A program made the position numbers and the translations under genes. From assembly GCA_023014485.1 (NCBI GenBank), contig JAJOZX010000086.1, positions 2,186,501 through 2,250,500 of the forward strand: a stretch of 64,000 nt of DNA, read 5' to 3'. Shown here one piece after another: positions 22,804 through 35,230 of this stretch (within the stretch, counting starts at the first letter, position 1; every line of letters begins with the position of its first letter). The notes under the pieces were generated by a model. That model was not told the origin of the DNA. It saw nothing but the letters and a program-made list of their open reading frames with translations, and did no database searches. This DNA is from Bathynomus jamesi (Eukaryota > Arthropoda > Malacostraca > Isopoda > Cirolanidae).

Positions 22804-23292
22804 ATATATATATATATATATGATGAATAAAACCACGAAGGAAAGGAAACGCAAAACGGTGCTCAAGCGCTTTCGTCTAATGACATCCTCAGGAACACTG
22901 AAATACATAAAAGGTTCCGGCCTATATATAGGTTACAGAAATATAAATAAATAACATACATACACACAAACACATATACATAATATATATATATATATAT
23001 ACATACATATCTACACACATACACATATATATACATATATATGCGATAAACGGAGAAGTAAAAATAAAACTTAAAAATTAAGGATTAGAGGATTAACAAA
23101 GAGGCAAATCGATTTTTAGCACAAGATCAAATGAGTTATAAAAATAATACAAATTTATACTGGAGATACGCCCGGGTTTAACACTTGCCTTCTTAGAGTC
23201 AAGTTTCGATATATATAAAAATAAATTGAAGATTAAAAGTAAATAAAGTAGCTTACAAGTTTACCAAAGATTGAGTGTCCTACCCTTTTTAT

Positions 23293-23815
23293 CTAGGTTG
23301 TTTTAAAGGAATTCAAAACAACAGGATCGAGTTGAAAAAGACCTTTGCTTATGTTGAAGTTATTTGAAAGTTGAATAATGGCAGACTCAAGAATATTTCT
23401 ATTGACAATATTGCTCGAATGAAATAAAACTGAAGCATTATTCCAATCAATACAGTGGGATAACTCTGACAAATGGACAAAAAGAGCACTAGACAACTGT
23501 CCTGTTCTGACGGAATATTGATGCTGTTTTATACGTGTGTGCAAATCCTTTCCCGTCTGACCTATGTAAAAGGAATCACATTGTTTACACCCAATTTTAT
23601 AGATAATGCCTGAATTATTGGTAGGGCTATTTTTTACTATGATATTTTTCACAATATTGTTATATGAAAATACTACATTAATATCCAAAAGTTTAAGTAC
23701 ATTAGCAATGCCTAAAAAGCCCGGGAAAAATGGAAGTACTAAAATATTTTTTGACAAAGTACGAGTGTTATTATTGACACGATAGAAAGTTCGTTTTGCC
23801 TTGTTGAGACATCGG
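23293..23815 (-). pseudogene. Penelope GIY-YIG endonuclease, inverted partial copy
   Basis: Encodes the same C-terminal region as 24,848-25,400, including IYKIGCKQCDSFYIGQTGKD with the GIY-YIG-type core, a downstream R..QH and an N-terminal CLNKAKRTFYRVNN. Only a few residues differ from the forward copy (for example GFLGI against GFIGI, VVFSY against VVISY). The RT is absent, so this is part of the inverted pseudo-LTR rather than a gene. Confidence 0.8.
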
Positions 23816-23819
23816 AAAG

Positions 23820-25400
23820 ATGAACGAGCTTCTCCAGGACCCCGCCACATACAGCAAACTTAGGAAGAACCCGCAGGATGACGTCATCAAATCATTTAAT
23901 AGTGGCTTGAAACGCATTCTCAAAGATCATAAGGACTTAATTCCGCGTTTCATGTCCACTTCACCTTCTCTGCCCTACCTTTACGGTCTTATTAAAACCC
24001 ACAAACCTGGCAACCCTATGCGCCCTATTATTAGCTCGGTGGGCTCTATTACTTATAAACTCTCCAAATGGCTTGTCAAAGTCTTGTCCCCCATTCTCGG
24101 AACTATCTCTGATTCACATGTAAAAAATTCCATGGATCTTACTGAAAAATTGAATAATGCACGTACTGAAACTAACGATAGATTGATCAGTTTGATGTTT
24201 GTTCATTGTTTACAAAAGTGCCGATTGATGATATGCTTGACTTTCTCTCCCAAGAATTACATAAGTATGACCTGCCACTACCTTCACACATTGTTTTGGA
24301 ACTTATTAAGCTTTGCATTAAAGACTGTAAATTCACTTTCAATAACGAGTATTATCAACAAGTGTTTGGGATGGCATGGGCAACCCCTTATCGCCCCTCC
24401 TCTCCAATATTTATATGGAGTTTTTGAAATTACTTACATTCCGAGAATCCTGGGGGTTGGCATCCCTTGGTTGCGGTACGTCGACGATATTTTGTGTATC
24501 TGGCCCATGAATCGTGACCTGGATAACTTCCTCCTTCAGTTAAATGATCAAGTCCCCTCCATTAAGTTTACTTTAGAAGTGGAACAAGACAAGTCAATCC
24601 CATTTTTGGATGTGCGTGTACATAGGGAAAGCCCAGGTTTTAAGTTTAGTATCTATCGGAAAACAACAAACAACTTGTCCTACGTACACTTTTACTCGGG
24701 ACATGACACCCCCACTAAGAAGGCCATCTTTTCATCAATGTTTCTCCGCGCCCTTAGGATCGCCAGTCCGGAATACATCGATGCCGAATTGGAAAAAATC
24801 AACGGTATTGGAAGTGATCTGTGTTACCCATCTGCGTTTATGGAATCTTGTCTCAACAAGGCAAAACGAACTTTCTATCGTGTCAATAATAACACTCGTA
24901 CTTTGTCAAAAAATATTTTAGTACTTCCATTTTTCCCGGGCTTTATAGGCATTGCTAATGTACTTAAACTTTTGGATATTAATGTAGTAATTTCATATAA
25001 CAATATTGTGAAAAATATCATAGTAAAAAATAGCCCTACCAATAATTCAGGCATTATCTATAAAATTGGGTGTAAACAATGTGATTCCTTTTACATAGGT
25101 CAGACGGGAAAGGATTTGCACACACGTATAAAACAGCATCAATATTCCGTCAGAACAGGACAGTTGTCCAGTGCTCTTTTTGTCCATTTGTCAGAGTTAT
25201 CCCACTGTATTGATTGGAATAATGCTTCAGTTTTATTTCATTCGAGCAATATTGTCAATAGAAATATTCTTGAGTCTGCCATTATTCAACTTTCAAATAA
25301 CTTCAACATAAGCAAAGGTCTTTTTCAACTCGATCCTGTTGTTTTGAATTCCTTTAAAACAAACCTAGATAAAAAGGGTAGGACACTCAATCTTTGGTAA
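23820..25400 (+). pseudogene. Penelope RT and GIY-YIG polyprotein with two frameshifts
   Basis: Reverse transcriptase fused to a GIY-YIG endonuclease. The start shows LPYLYGLIKTHKPGNPMRPI (about 23,970). The catalytic LRYVDDIL box is at about 24,470 and the endonuclease core YKIGCKQCDSFYIGQTGK at about 25,060-25,110. The long frame is open for 526 residues, but residues of about 125-200 are out of frame. The true RT sequence (LFTKVPIDD through VFGMAWA) runs in another frame at 24,206-24,427, with shifts near 24,190 and 24,380-24,430. The RT is therefore not functional although the frame has no stop. Confidence 0.85.
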
Positions 25401-25654
25401 ACTTGTAAGCTACTTTATTTACTTTTAATCTTCAATTTATTTTTATATATATCGAAACTTGACTCTAAGAAGGCAAGTGTTAAACCCGGGCGTATCTCCA
25501 GTATAAATTTGTATTATTTTTATAACTCATTTGATCTTGTGCTAAAAATCGATTTGCCTCTTTGTTAATCCTCTAATCCTTAATTTTTAAGTTTTATTTT
25601 TACTTCTCCGTTTATCGCATATATATGTATATAATGTGTATGTGTGTAGATATG

Positions 25655-25695
<41 letters not shown>

Positions 25696-25883
25696 GTGTT
25701 TGTGTGTATGTATGTTATTTATTTATATTTCTGTAACCTATATATAGGCCGGAACCTTTTATGTATTTCAGTGTTCCTGAGGATGTCATTAGACGAAAGC
25801 GCTTGAGCACCGTTTTGTGTTTCCTTTCCTTCGTGGTTTTATTCATCATAAATATTTTTCACGTGTTACTTTCGTGAAATAAT

Positions 25884-25924
<41 letters not shown>

Positions 25925-25927
<3 letters not shown>

Positions 25928-26580
25928 CTACCCACCTTTTTGTATTTTATAAATGGGAAGTTAAAGTCTCCGCAGATCATTATATTGGGGGGTGTAGGGT
26001 TTATGGCCTTTATTAGGTTTCTGATATCATCATGTCTCCGAGAATTTTTCGGTTGGAGTATTTGGAGGCCTATAGATGACTATCAGTATCACGTTTAATT
26101 TTTCTATTTTGGATGCTAGGAGTTCCACAAAGCTGTTTGATTTACTTATTACCGTCTCTGTCATATGACTTTCATGCATAGCACAGCCACCTTTACGTCT
26201 CGCTGTCCTATCCGCTCTTAGTAAGTTGAAACCCTCTCTATTTATCTCTTTCTTATTAATACAGTGTTCGCAACAATTTTCACAATTTCCTTGGCAATCC
26301 TTAAGATGAGTTTCTGTGAGGCATGCGACGTCCGCTCTAGTTTCGTCTATAAATCCTTTCAGGTACGAAACTTTGTTGAGTGATTGGTTTGGTCTTATTC
26401 CTTGAATATTAGCCAGGACAACATTTATGTTCTTTGTTTTTCGTTGCCCCTAGTGCATTTCAAGTTCGTTTCCCTTCGGTATCGCTTGTTTCGTTGCCCT
26501 ATGGTCCTCCGACGGAGATCCGTTTCTGCCTACCTGTTCTGATAACTTCTTGCCCGAAGCGGGGTTGACTCGGAGATTTC
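25925..26580 (-). pseudogene. LINE endonuclease domain (upstream part of 20,299-21,738)
   Basis: Apurinic-like endonuclease N-terminus: VVLANIQGIRPNQSLNK (about 26,400), the metal-binding glutamate in CLTETHLKDC (about 26,310), then YRPPNTPTEKFSE (about 26,080) and CGDFNFPFIKYKKVGR (about 25,970-25,925). A frameshift lies near 26,045. The next residues continue at 21,735 across the inserted block. ORF1 is not recognisable. Confidence 0.75.
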
Positions 26581-26600
26581 CAGCTGTGTCAACTGCATGC

Positions 26601-27541
<941 letters not shown>

Positions 27542-27564
27542 TATCCTAAAAGTACTTTTAATAT

Positions 27565-27952
27565 TAGGTTGTAAAAAATTCTGCTCTATTAGAAAATGGA
27601 CGATAGATAATAGAATAACCTCAAGATAATGTGAATAAGTTTTAGAAATGTTGCAAAATACACGCAGCGACAGGTTCGCACATGTTTTATCACGATACAG
27701 AATCATACAGAATGACTTAGGCTAGTGTACGATTAGGCTCAGGAATATTTTCTCTGCATGATTTGTCAGAAGCGAATCTTCAACATCGAATCGATATTTG
27801 CACATCACCACATTCTCAGCAACTGCAGGCACCGTTTTTTAATCGGATCGTCAGTGGGGATGAAAAGAGGGTCCTCTATAAAAATATTAAGCGCCGACAT
27901 CAGTGGCTTAGCCGTGAAACAAAGCCTGAACCTCAGCCAAGGAATGGACCCC
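27565..27952 (+). pseudogene. mariner transposase, upstream part (split by P2)
   Basis: Encodes FFNRIVSGDEKRVLYKNIKR (first catalytic aspartate in SGDEKR), then RHQWLSRETKPEPQPRNGP, up to the GACCCC duplication where P2 begins. The continuation is at 46,488-47,030. The N-terminal helix-turn-helix part is degraded upstream of 27,750. Confidence 0.8.
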
Positions 27953-28189
27953 AGTAGAATGGGCGCAAAAGGAGAGAGTGCAATGCAATTCCAAATGTTG
28001 ATCAATGTTGCATAAGTTATGCAACAAAGGGGAGGGGAATATTTCAAGATGTTATGCAACAAAGGGGGAGGGGAATGTTGCAAGAGCAACAAGGGTTATG
28101 CAACTTGGAGGCGGAGTTATCCCCCAAGAGAAAGAGAGGAGAGAGAGGAAGCGAGGTGTTCGGCTGGCAGGAGCAAGCGCATATTAAGA

Positions 28190-28490
28190 CTTCAGCCGAG
28201 CGGCCGTTGTCTTAATATGTTCCTAATCAGCCAGTTGGCTTATCTGGCTGAGCTGCCAGATTACGCTATTTATATAATTAAAGCATATATTCTGGCTTAA
28301 CCAGCCAGTTGAATTAGAAGGCGTAAATGGCTTGTTCAGGTGTACATTATTGAGTTGCCAGATTGCGCTATTTATTTGAGTAAGGCATATATTCAGGCTC
28401 TCCGCCAGTTGGCATATCCGTCAGCGGGTTCAATCCGCCAGATGGCTTAACCCGCCAGTTGACTTACAAGGTCTAACCAGGTATTTGGTA
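28190..28490. repeat. GCCAGTTGGCTTA motif array, left arm
   Basis: About ten irregular copies of a motif like CCAGCCAGTTGGCTTA in a G/C-richer patch. Mirrored at 45,755-46,250 on the right arm. A degraded version is at about 9450-9480 in P1. Confidence 0.7.
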
Positions 28491-28724
28491 TAATTAAATA
28501 AAAATAATAACGTTCATATACAGTATACATCCAAAAGAATTAAATAAAACACCATCACATCACTCTGTTTATTTAGACAAATTATTGGATCCAATTTCAC
28601 GAAATATATTTAAAATAAATATATATTCCTATACAAGCGAAGGCATATATGCAATAAAAAATAATAATAGCATAAGAATTACGAACGAGGAGTATATATA
28701 TAATAAAAAATAATAATATACAAA

Positions 28725-29092
28725 CCAGGACCTATCCAAATTGTTCATTCTAAGGAAGGCCAAACTTTTCACCCCACAATAGACCTACAGTTTAACGGAG
28801 AATCTGGATCTACCCGAATTGTTCATTCTGACGAAGCTCAAACTTTTCACCCAGCCCTAGACCTACGGTTTAACGGGGAATCCAGCATCGCCAGCATTTT
28901 CTCATTCATCTCTTATACAAAATACCTTCAAAAAACTTTTCTTTTTATTCCAAGAAAGACAAAAAAATACCCGATTCGCTCATTCCGTCGAAGGTCAAAC
29001 TTTTCACCATACCCCAGACCTACAGTTAACGGAGAATCTGGACCTACCCGAATAAATCCCCTATTATTACGCGCGCAAACATACACACACAC

Positions 29093-29154
<62 letters not shown>

Positions 29155-29690
29155 CACATGCATGCAAAGACCCAATAGCAAAATATATACTAACACAATT
29201 CGAAATCAGCCAGTTGGCGTAATCCACCACGACCTACAGTTTAACAGGGAATCCAGACCTACCCGAATTGTTCATTCTGACGAAGGTCAACCTTTTCACC
29301 CCACCCTAGACATACAGTTTAACGGAGATTTCCGAACTTACCCGAATTGATCATTCTGACGAAAGTCAGACTTTTCACACCACCCTAGACCTACAGTTTA
29401 AAGGAGACTCTGGACCTACCCGAATTGTTAATTCTGACGAAGGTCAAACTTTTCACCCCACCCTAGACTCTTTCTGAAGAAGGTCACTTTTCACCCCGCC
29501 CTAGACCTACAGTTTAACGGGGAATCCAGCACCCAGCATTTTCTCATTCATCTCTTATATAAACTACCTTCAAAACAACATTTCTTTTTATTCCAAGAAA
29601 GACAAAAATACCCGAAATGCTAATTCCGTCGAAGGTCAAGCTTTTCACCCCGTCGTGGACCTACAGATTAACGGGGCATACTACTACAAT
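28725..29690. repeat. About 80-bp minisatellite, left arm
   Basis: Tandem imperfect units built from CACCCTAGACCTACAGTTTA, an ACGG..AATC linker and TTGTTCATTCTGACGAAGGT. Mirrored at 41,600-42,905. It contains (CA)n and (TA)n tracts at 29,080-29,150. No gene is seen. Confidence 0.8.
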
Positions 29691-29699
29691 AGATCTAGT

Positions 29700-29860
29700 T
29701 GGCCTCGTGAAGTAGTGAGTTGACTTTTTCACTCTCCATTTCACAGGTACACCCGGATCATCGGGATCGTCTTTTCTATTCCATGGAATTTTAGATCCTC
29801 CCCTTTTCCGTAACGTAACAGTTGAATTTTATCAGTGTTAAACTTCATATAAAAACCACG
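29700..29860 (-). repeat. LINE-derived block in the left arm
   Basis: Minus-strand conceptual reading gives FNTDKIQLLRYGKGEDLKF-like and DPDDPGVPV.WRVKE pieces. These are two separate LINE coding segments joined end to end. The mirrored copy is at 41,790-41,940. Confidence 0.55.
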
Positions 29861-30201
29861 CAACATCTAAAACTTACTACATCACTACCCTTAGCCCATC
29901 CTTCATCCACTAAAAAAGTTCCATTTTATCGGCAACCTTTGTTTAGCATTCCCCCTGATTGTTCATCGCGGCGAAGGTCAAGCGTGTCGCTCCACCTTAG
30001 ACCTACAGTTTAACGTTGAATCTGAACCACGTCTAAATAAAATGTTAAAACGCTCCTTATCACAATAAAATCTAATTTCAGAATAAAAAATATGTATACA
30101 GCCTAACCATACAAAATATCATTCGGAATTGTCCTGAAAATGAAAGAAATAAAAAAAATAAACAACAACAATCAGCCCACCTATAAAAATATAAAAATTG
30201 A

Positions 30202-30254
<53 letters not shown>

Positions 30255-30257
<3 letters not shown>

Positions 30258-32087
30258 GGTGACAATAAAAATCGAAAGTTGGAGTTTTTTATTGGCCATT
30301 TGTTCAATGCTGCTACTACATGAGAAAAAATGTACTGTAAATATTAGGTCATTCAGATAATATTTAAGGTGTCTCAAGTGAGTTAAATAATTCTCCTATA
30401 ACAAAAATTAATTATTCATTACCTAGTAAAAATAAATTAATATTTTTTTTAATTAATGTAAATAAACGTTAGTTTTAGTTCATAAGGTTTAAGTGCAGGC
30501 GTACTCCAATCGTAATAAGTAAATAATATATTTACTAAATATATTCCAGGGTGTCTTTCATTCAATTGTAGACCACCCATTAATTCTTGCTTTTCCTCAA
30601 GCCATACCCCTTTTTCAATGTACCAGGCTGAGACTTCCTATGATCCTCAACAACCTGCAAGAGATGTTGGCGATGTTCTTCATTCTTCGTAATCTTTGTA
30701 TTGAAGGCCTGGCTCAAGGCAATTCCCCTCTCTGCCATGTCATTGACGACTTTTAGTCCTTCAACTATAGTCAAACCAGTCTTGAAATCTTCGTCGTCAG
30801 GCCAGGTCTCTGGTTCCTTGGCCAAGAAACCATCATTCATTTTTAGAAGTTCAAAGAGAAGCTTTGATCCTTTCGAGGCAAAGTCCGAGAGCTGCTTTGT
30901 TGAAATGGAAGAAACAGCAGGTATTGGGGCTCGCTTTGGAGGATCTTCAGCAGCTTCTTTTTCGAGGATTGATCGAGCGATATTCTTTTTCGTCGTTGCA
31001 TTGATACCTTTATCAAAGAGTGCGAGACCAATCAAGTACTCGCTGAGGTACCATAAGTGACGACCGAGGACACTAAGGCTGGATGCTGAGATCTTTTCAT
31101 CGTGGTACTTTGCTAGGTCTTGAAGAAGCTTCAAATCGTTCGCGGGAGCAGATGAAGGACTGCTGGCCGTGAACCACGCGCTGACATATAACTCCAGGGC
31201 AAAAAATACAAATCGTTTTAAGCCAGACATTTCACGAGTTGTAAGTCTGAACTGATGGGAAAGCAGCAGGATTTTTAATGAATAAATTACTTTTGCCATC
31301 CAACGTGCTCGTGAAGTGCTCCAGGTCGCCGAAACCTAAAGTTAGGTAAATTACCTCCAAGGATTGTAATCGACAACTCCAAGAATTCACGGTAATCATC
31401 CCTCGGCTGATGTTTTGTCAGATATAGATTCCAGCAAGCGATCAGTTCTTCTCGATTCTCATTCAGACTCGATGGAAGGTCTGACAGGGTCTTGTACTTA
31501 TCTTGGCAAATTGTATTCCACGTCTCTTTGAAGCGGGAGAATAGGAGGATATCTGGACCAGATGATGGTCCCATGCATTCCATGTACGCCAATAATAATA
31601 TAATCAATGTATCAAAATAAAAAATATTACCTTAGATATCTTAAAAGAATCGGGAGAGAACTTCTAAGCGTTGTTTTCAGTCAGGCAGTCGTATGCAAAT
31701 GAACTTCAAGCACCAAAAGCTGATCATCCAAAGATTGATACACATCATATTATTTAACGATTTATTTATGAAAATTTTAATTTAATGAAATAAATTAATC
31801 GATTTGCATAATCTATAGTATGAATAAAGGAAACAATTCTATTAAATTATATAATACACTTGCATTCTCGAAACATTTTTGTTTTTGAAGCGTTGTCGAA
31901 ACTCGTTCATTCTTGAAATTTCTTCCGCGCGACAGTTTCATTCATGTGACTCGAGGCACCCCTAAATGCTTTCCGAATTCCATGAGATTTCGTCTACGGT
32001 GTTTCCTCATAGGGTGGCAGCATTGGACAAATGGCCGGCAAATTTTTTTGAATTTCAAATTTTAGCCCTAAAGAAGTTGTCACCCTA
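30255..32087. mobile_element. DNA transposon with TAGGGTGACAA ends
   Basis: Left TAGGGTGACAATAAAAATCG; right, inverted, TAGGGTGACAACTTCTTTAG. Both ends share a further GGCCATTTGT.CAATGCTGC block. It sits in (TA)n and is absent from the right arm of P2. The superfamily is uncertain. Target duplication cannot be judged in TA repeats. Confidence 0.7.
30580..31607 (-). pseudogene. Transposon protein of unknown superfamily
   Basis: Two frames (31,287-31,607 and 30,580-31,299) join at a single frameshift near 31,293, giving about 340 residues. Visible segments include YREFLELSITILGG, MAKVIYSLKILLLSHQFRLT and VLGRHLWYLSEYLIGLALFD, then a helical C-terminus ending KKGYGLRKSKN. The RHLWYLSE segment resembles proteins repeated in several invertebrate genomes that I recall as transposon-associated, but I cannot name the family with confidence. 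The N-terminal part, with any first catalytic residues, seems to be missing. It is probably non-autonomous. Confidence 0.55.
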
Positions 32088-32089
32088 AT

Positions 32090-32360
32090 ATATATATATA
32101 TTCATCAATTTTTATATTTTTATAGGTGGGCTGATTGTTGTTTATTTTTTTTATTTCTTTCATTTTCAGGACAATTCCGAATGATATTTTGTATGGTTAG
32201 GCTGTATACATATTTTTTTATTCTGAAATTAGATTTTATTGTGATAAGGAGCGTTTTAACATTTTATTTTAGACGTGGTTCAGATTCAACGTTAAACTGT
32301 AGGTCTAAGGTGGAGCGACACGCTTGACCTTCGCCGCGATGAACAATCAGGGGGAATATA
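32090..32360. repeat. Inverted duplicate of 30,000-30,210
   Basis: Repeats, in opposite orientation, the sequence on the other side of the TAGGGTGACAA element. The P2 right arm has this sequence only once (41,430-41,700). Confidence 0.75.
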
Positions 32361-32738
32361 TATATATATATATATATATAAAGTAAAACAACAAATTAAT
32401 TTATCAAAAGAATTTACAAAAACAATTTCTCTATTTCAATTAAACAAATTTTTATCTTTTAATAACATTTTGCTTATTTTGAAGTCTCACACAATTTATA
32501 TACGGCAAGCATAATAAACTTAAACAGTCCGAATTTGGCCCAGTATAAATTAGTGTCTTTAACGATTATTTTTCGACTTTAAACCTTAAAATTAACTGAA
32601 AATTATAAAGCGAACTAAAACTACAAAATGATGCCTGTAAATCCATTATTTACATCCAGTCAAAAAATAATCTTAAAAACTCGAATAAATTCTGGAAAAT
32701 GAATTTTGCTACTTCTTTATTGAATCTCTTAGAATGCT

Positions 32739-32776
<38 letters not shown>

Positions 32777-33890
32777 TTTTTTTTTATTACCTAAAAATGC
32801 GTCACCATACGCTCAAACATTCTAAACCTTACGGTATAAAAATGGATGTCACGATCTATTTAAACAACTAAAATAATTAATTCAATTCATATAAGTACGT
32901 GTAAAATTTATTTACTAATCATTATTATTATTAATATTATCACAATTATTACTAATTCAGAAAATGTAAATACAAAAACTTTAAACACAACATAGGTAGG
33001 CTTTTGACAAGAGTAATAAAGTCGAAGGAAAGAAAGAGGAAACTTAAACAGTCCGAATTTGGCCAGTATAAATTAGTGTCTTTAACGATTATTTTTCGAC
33101 TTTAAACCTTAAAATTAATAAGGAGCGTTTTAACATTTTATTTTAGACGTGGTTCAGATTCAACGTTAAACTGTAGGTCTAAGGTGGAGCGACACGCTTG
33201 ACCTTCGCCGCGATGAACAATCAGGGGGAATATATATATTATATATATAAAGTAAAACAACAAATTAATTTATCAAAAGAATTTACAAAAACAATTTCTC
33301 TATTTCAATTAAACAAATTTTTATCTTTTAATAACATTTTGCTTATTTGAAGTCTCACACAATTTATATACGGCAAGCATAATAAACTTAAACAGTCCGA
33401 ATTTGGCCCAGTATAAATTAGTGTCTTTAACGATTATTTTTCGACTTTAAACCTTAAAATTAACTGAAAATTATAAAGCGAACTAAAACTACAAAATGAT
33501 GCCTTTAAATCCATTATTTACATCCAGTCAAAAAATAATCTTAAAAACTCGACTAAATTCTGGAAAATGAATTTTGCTACTTCTTTATTGAATCTCTTAG
33601 AATGCTCAACTATATATATATATATATACACACTTTTTTTTATTACCTAAAAATGCGTCACCATACGCTCAAACATTCTAAACCTTACCGTATAAAAATG
33701 GATGTCACAATCTATTTAAACAACTAAAATAATTTAATTCATATAAGTACGTGTAAAATTTATTTACTAATCATTATTATTATTAATATTATCACAATTA
33801 TTACTAATTCAGAAAATGTAAATACAAAAACTTTAAACACAACATAGGTAGGCTTTTGACAAGAGTAATAAAAGTCGAAGGAAAGAAAGA
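32236..33890. repeat. Tandem duplication, about 880 bp
   Basis: The segment from TAAGGAGCGTTTTAACATTT recurs from 33,118 with very few changes, including the (TA)n tract, the CGGCAAGCATAATAAACTTA part and the CCGTATAAAAATGGATGTCA part. The junction near 33,040-33,117 carries an extra partial copy. Only one unit is present in the right arm. Confidence 0.8.
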
Positions 33891-34429
33891 GGAAACGAGA
33901 CATCGGACAACCAATACCAAGTTTTTTTTTTTTATTTCGTCTCCTTCTCTCCGACGGAACGAAACGAAATCTAAAGAAAACGGACTGAGGAAGGAATCAA
34001 CGCGAAGAAAAAGGAAACAATCAACTCTCGAATTTCGACTCTAATTTTTGACTCCACATTATTATGGCTTCGACAAGACGACTCACAGAAATTTTGAGTC
34101 GGAGCGGTTTGGAAATCTAGACTCCAACGAGAAGAGAAAAAAAATTTGACCGTGAAAATTACGAAAATGCTCGCTATGAGAAGAAATTTTGAAAATGAGG
34201 GGCGCCATCTTGAAAAACAGTAACAATGATTTGTTAAGGAATGACAATCGAATTTTGCTTGCAAATGGGTTAACACAATGCATCTTACTATTTAAATAAT
34301 CGAAACAGAATATTTATTAATGCTCTAATACGGGTAGCAAATTTTGACCGAAATATAAGGTGACGTAGGAAACCCCTTATATTTATATAAAGGAACACCG
34401 CTTAGCCACCAAAATATTTCTTTTTGGGC

Positions 34430-35110
34430 CCATTCCTTCATTATTATAATTCATTATTTACTCTACTTTCTATTCATTTTCTCTCTATCTCTCATTTATC
34501 GTTCTCTTTACACTCGTTTCGCTGTGCTTTATAAATACGGGTAGCACGTGACCGAGTTCGAGGCACCATTATGATTCGAACAATGCAAAGGAGACCGGGG
34601 GATTAATTATACACTAATTACATTTTACTAACTTTTATTTATGCCGAAATGCTTTCAAATAAACGGGGTAATGCGAGGGAGGGGAGAGTAGCGTTAACAT
34701 TTTAAGTCGGAGAGAGACGTAATACTATTATAAATTTACAACTTCATCGTAACACACAAAAACACCTTCTTAAGCCCAAGGTCGTCCGATGATTGAAGAG
34801 CATTTCTGCCCAGCCACTAGAACATGTTCAGGCTTTGCCAACTAGTATAGCCAAAGAGTTATTTAACGTAATTACATTGTTATTAAATATTATTATCTTC
34901 TGTATTAAAGAAACATTATTAAATTCTTATAAACAAACATTTGATTGTCAATTAGACATTACTACACAACAGCACAGAAATTACAATGTCATCGTCTGGA
35001 TTCGTCCTCTCAACCTACGATCAACACCCAGCCTCTTAAGCACCAGGATATCTAGGGCATCCATTTATGTACCACCCAACCAGACATTCATTTTCACGAG
35101 CTAAACACAT
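34430..35110. repeat. Repeat shared with 14.2 kb and the right arm
   Basis: Mirrored at 39,480-40,150 and related to 14,230-14,820. The inner end (about 35,080-35,120) has TTTTCACGAGCTAAACACAT, matching the P1 gene at about 1572-1600. Confidence 0.65.
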
Positions 35111-35230
35111 TTTTATTCACACTTCGTCTAATTCTTTTTATTGTCATAAACATTTAAAAACGTAGAAGATTGGGATCTATCCAACCTTAAAGAATTATGA
35201 AATGCTTCGATATATATATATATATATATA

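Larger units (their letters stand above)
22823..25900 (+). mobile_element. Penelope-like retroelement with an inverted 5' partial copy
   Basis: The plus-strand element (about 23,816-25,900) is preceded by an inverted copy of its 3' third (22,823-23,815). The two copies are almost identical over about 1 kb, covering the GIY-YIG end and the 3' UTR. Inverted pseudo-LTR arrangements are typical of Penelope elements. Both outer ends lie in (TA)n tracts inside the split LINE. Confidence 0.85.

Noticed and set aside
28725..29690. CRISPR array
   Set aside because: Units are contiguous and variable without unique spacers, in a eukaryotic transposon setting.
33856..34276. Basic protein-like frames on both strands
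   Set aside because: Low-complexity A/G-rich sequence; frames are not conserved in the mirrored copy at 40,289-40,765.
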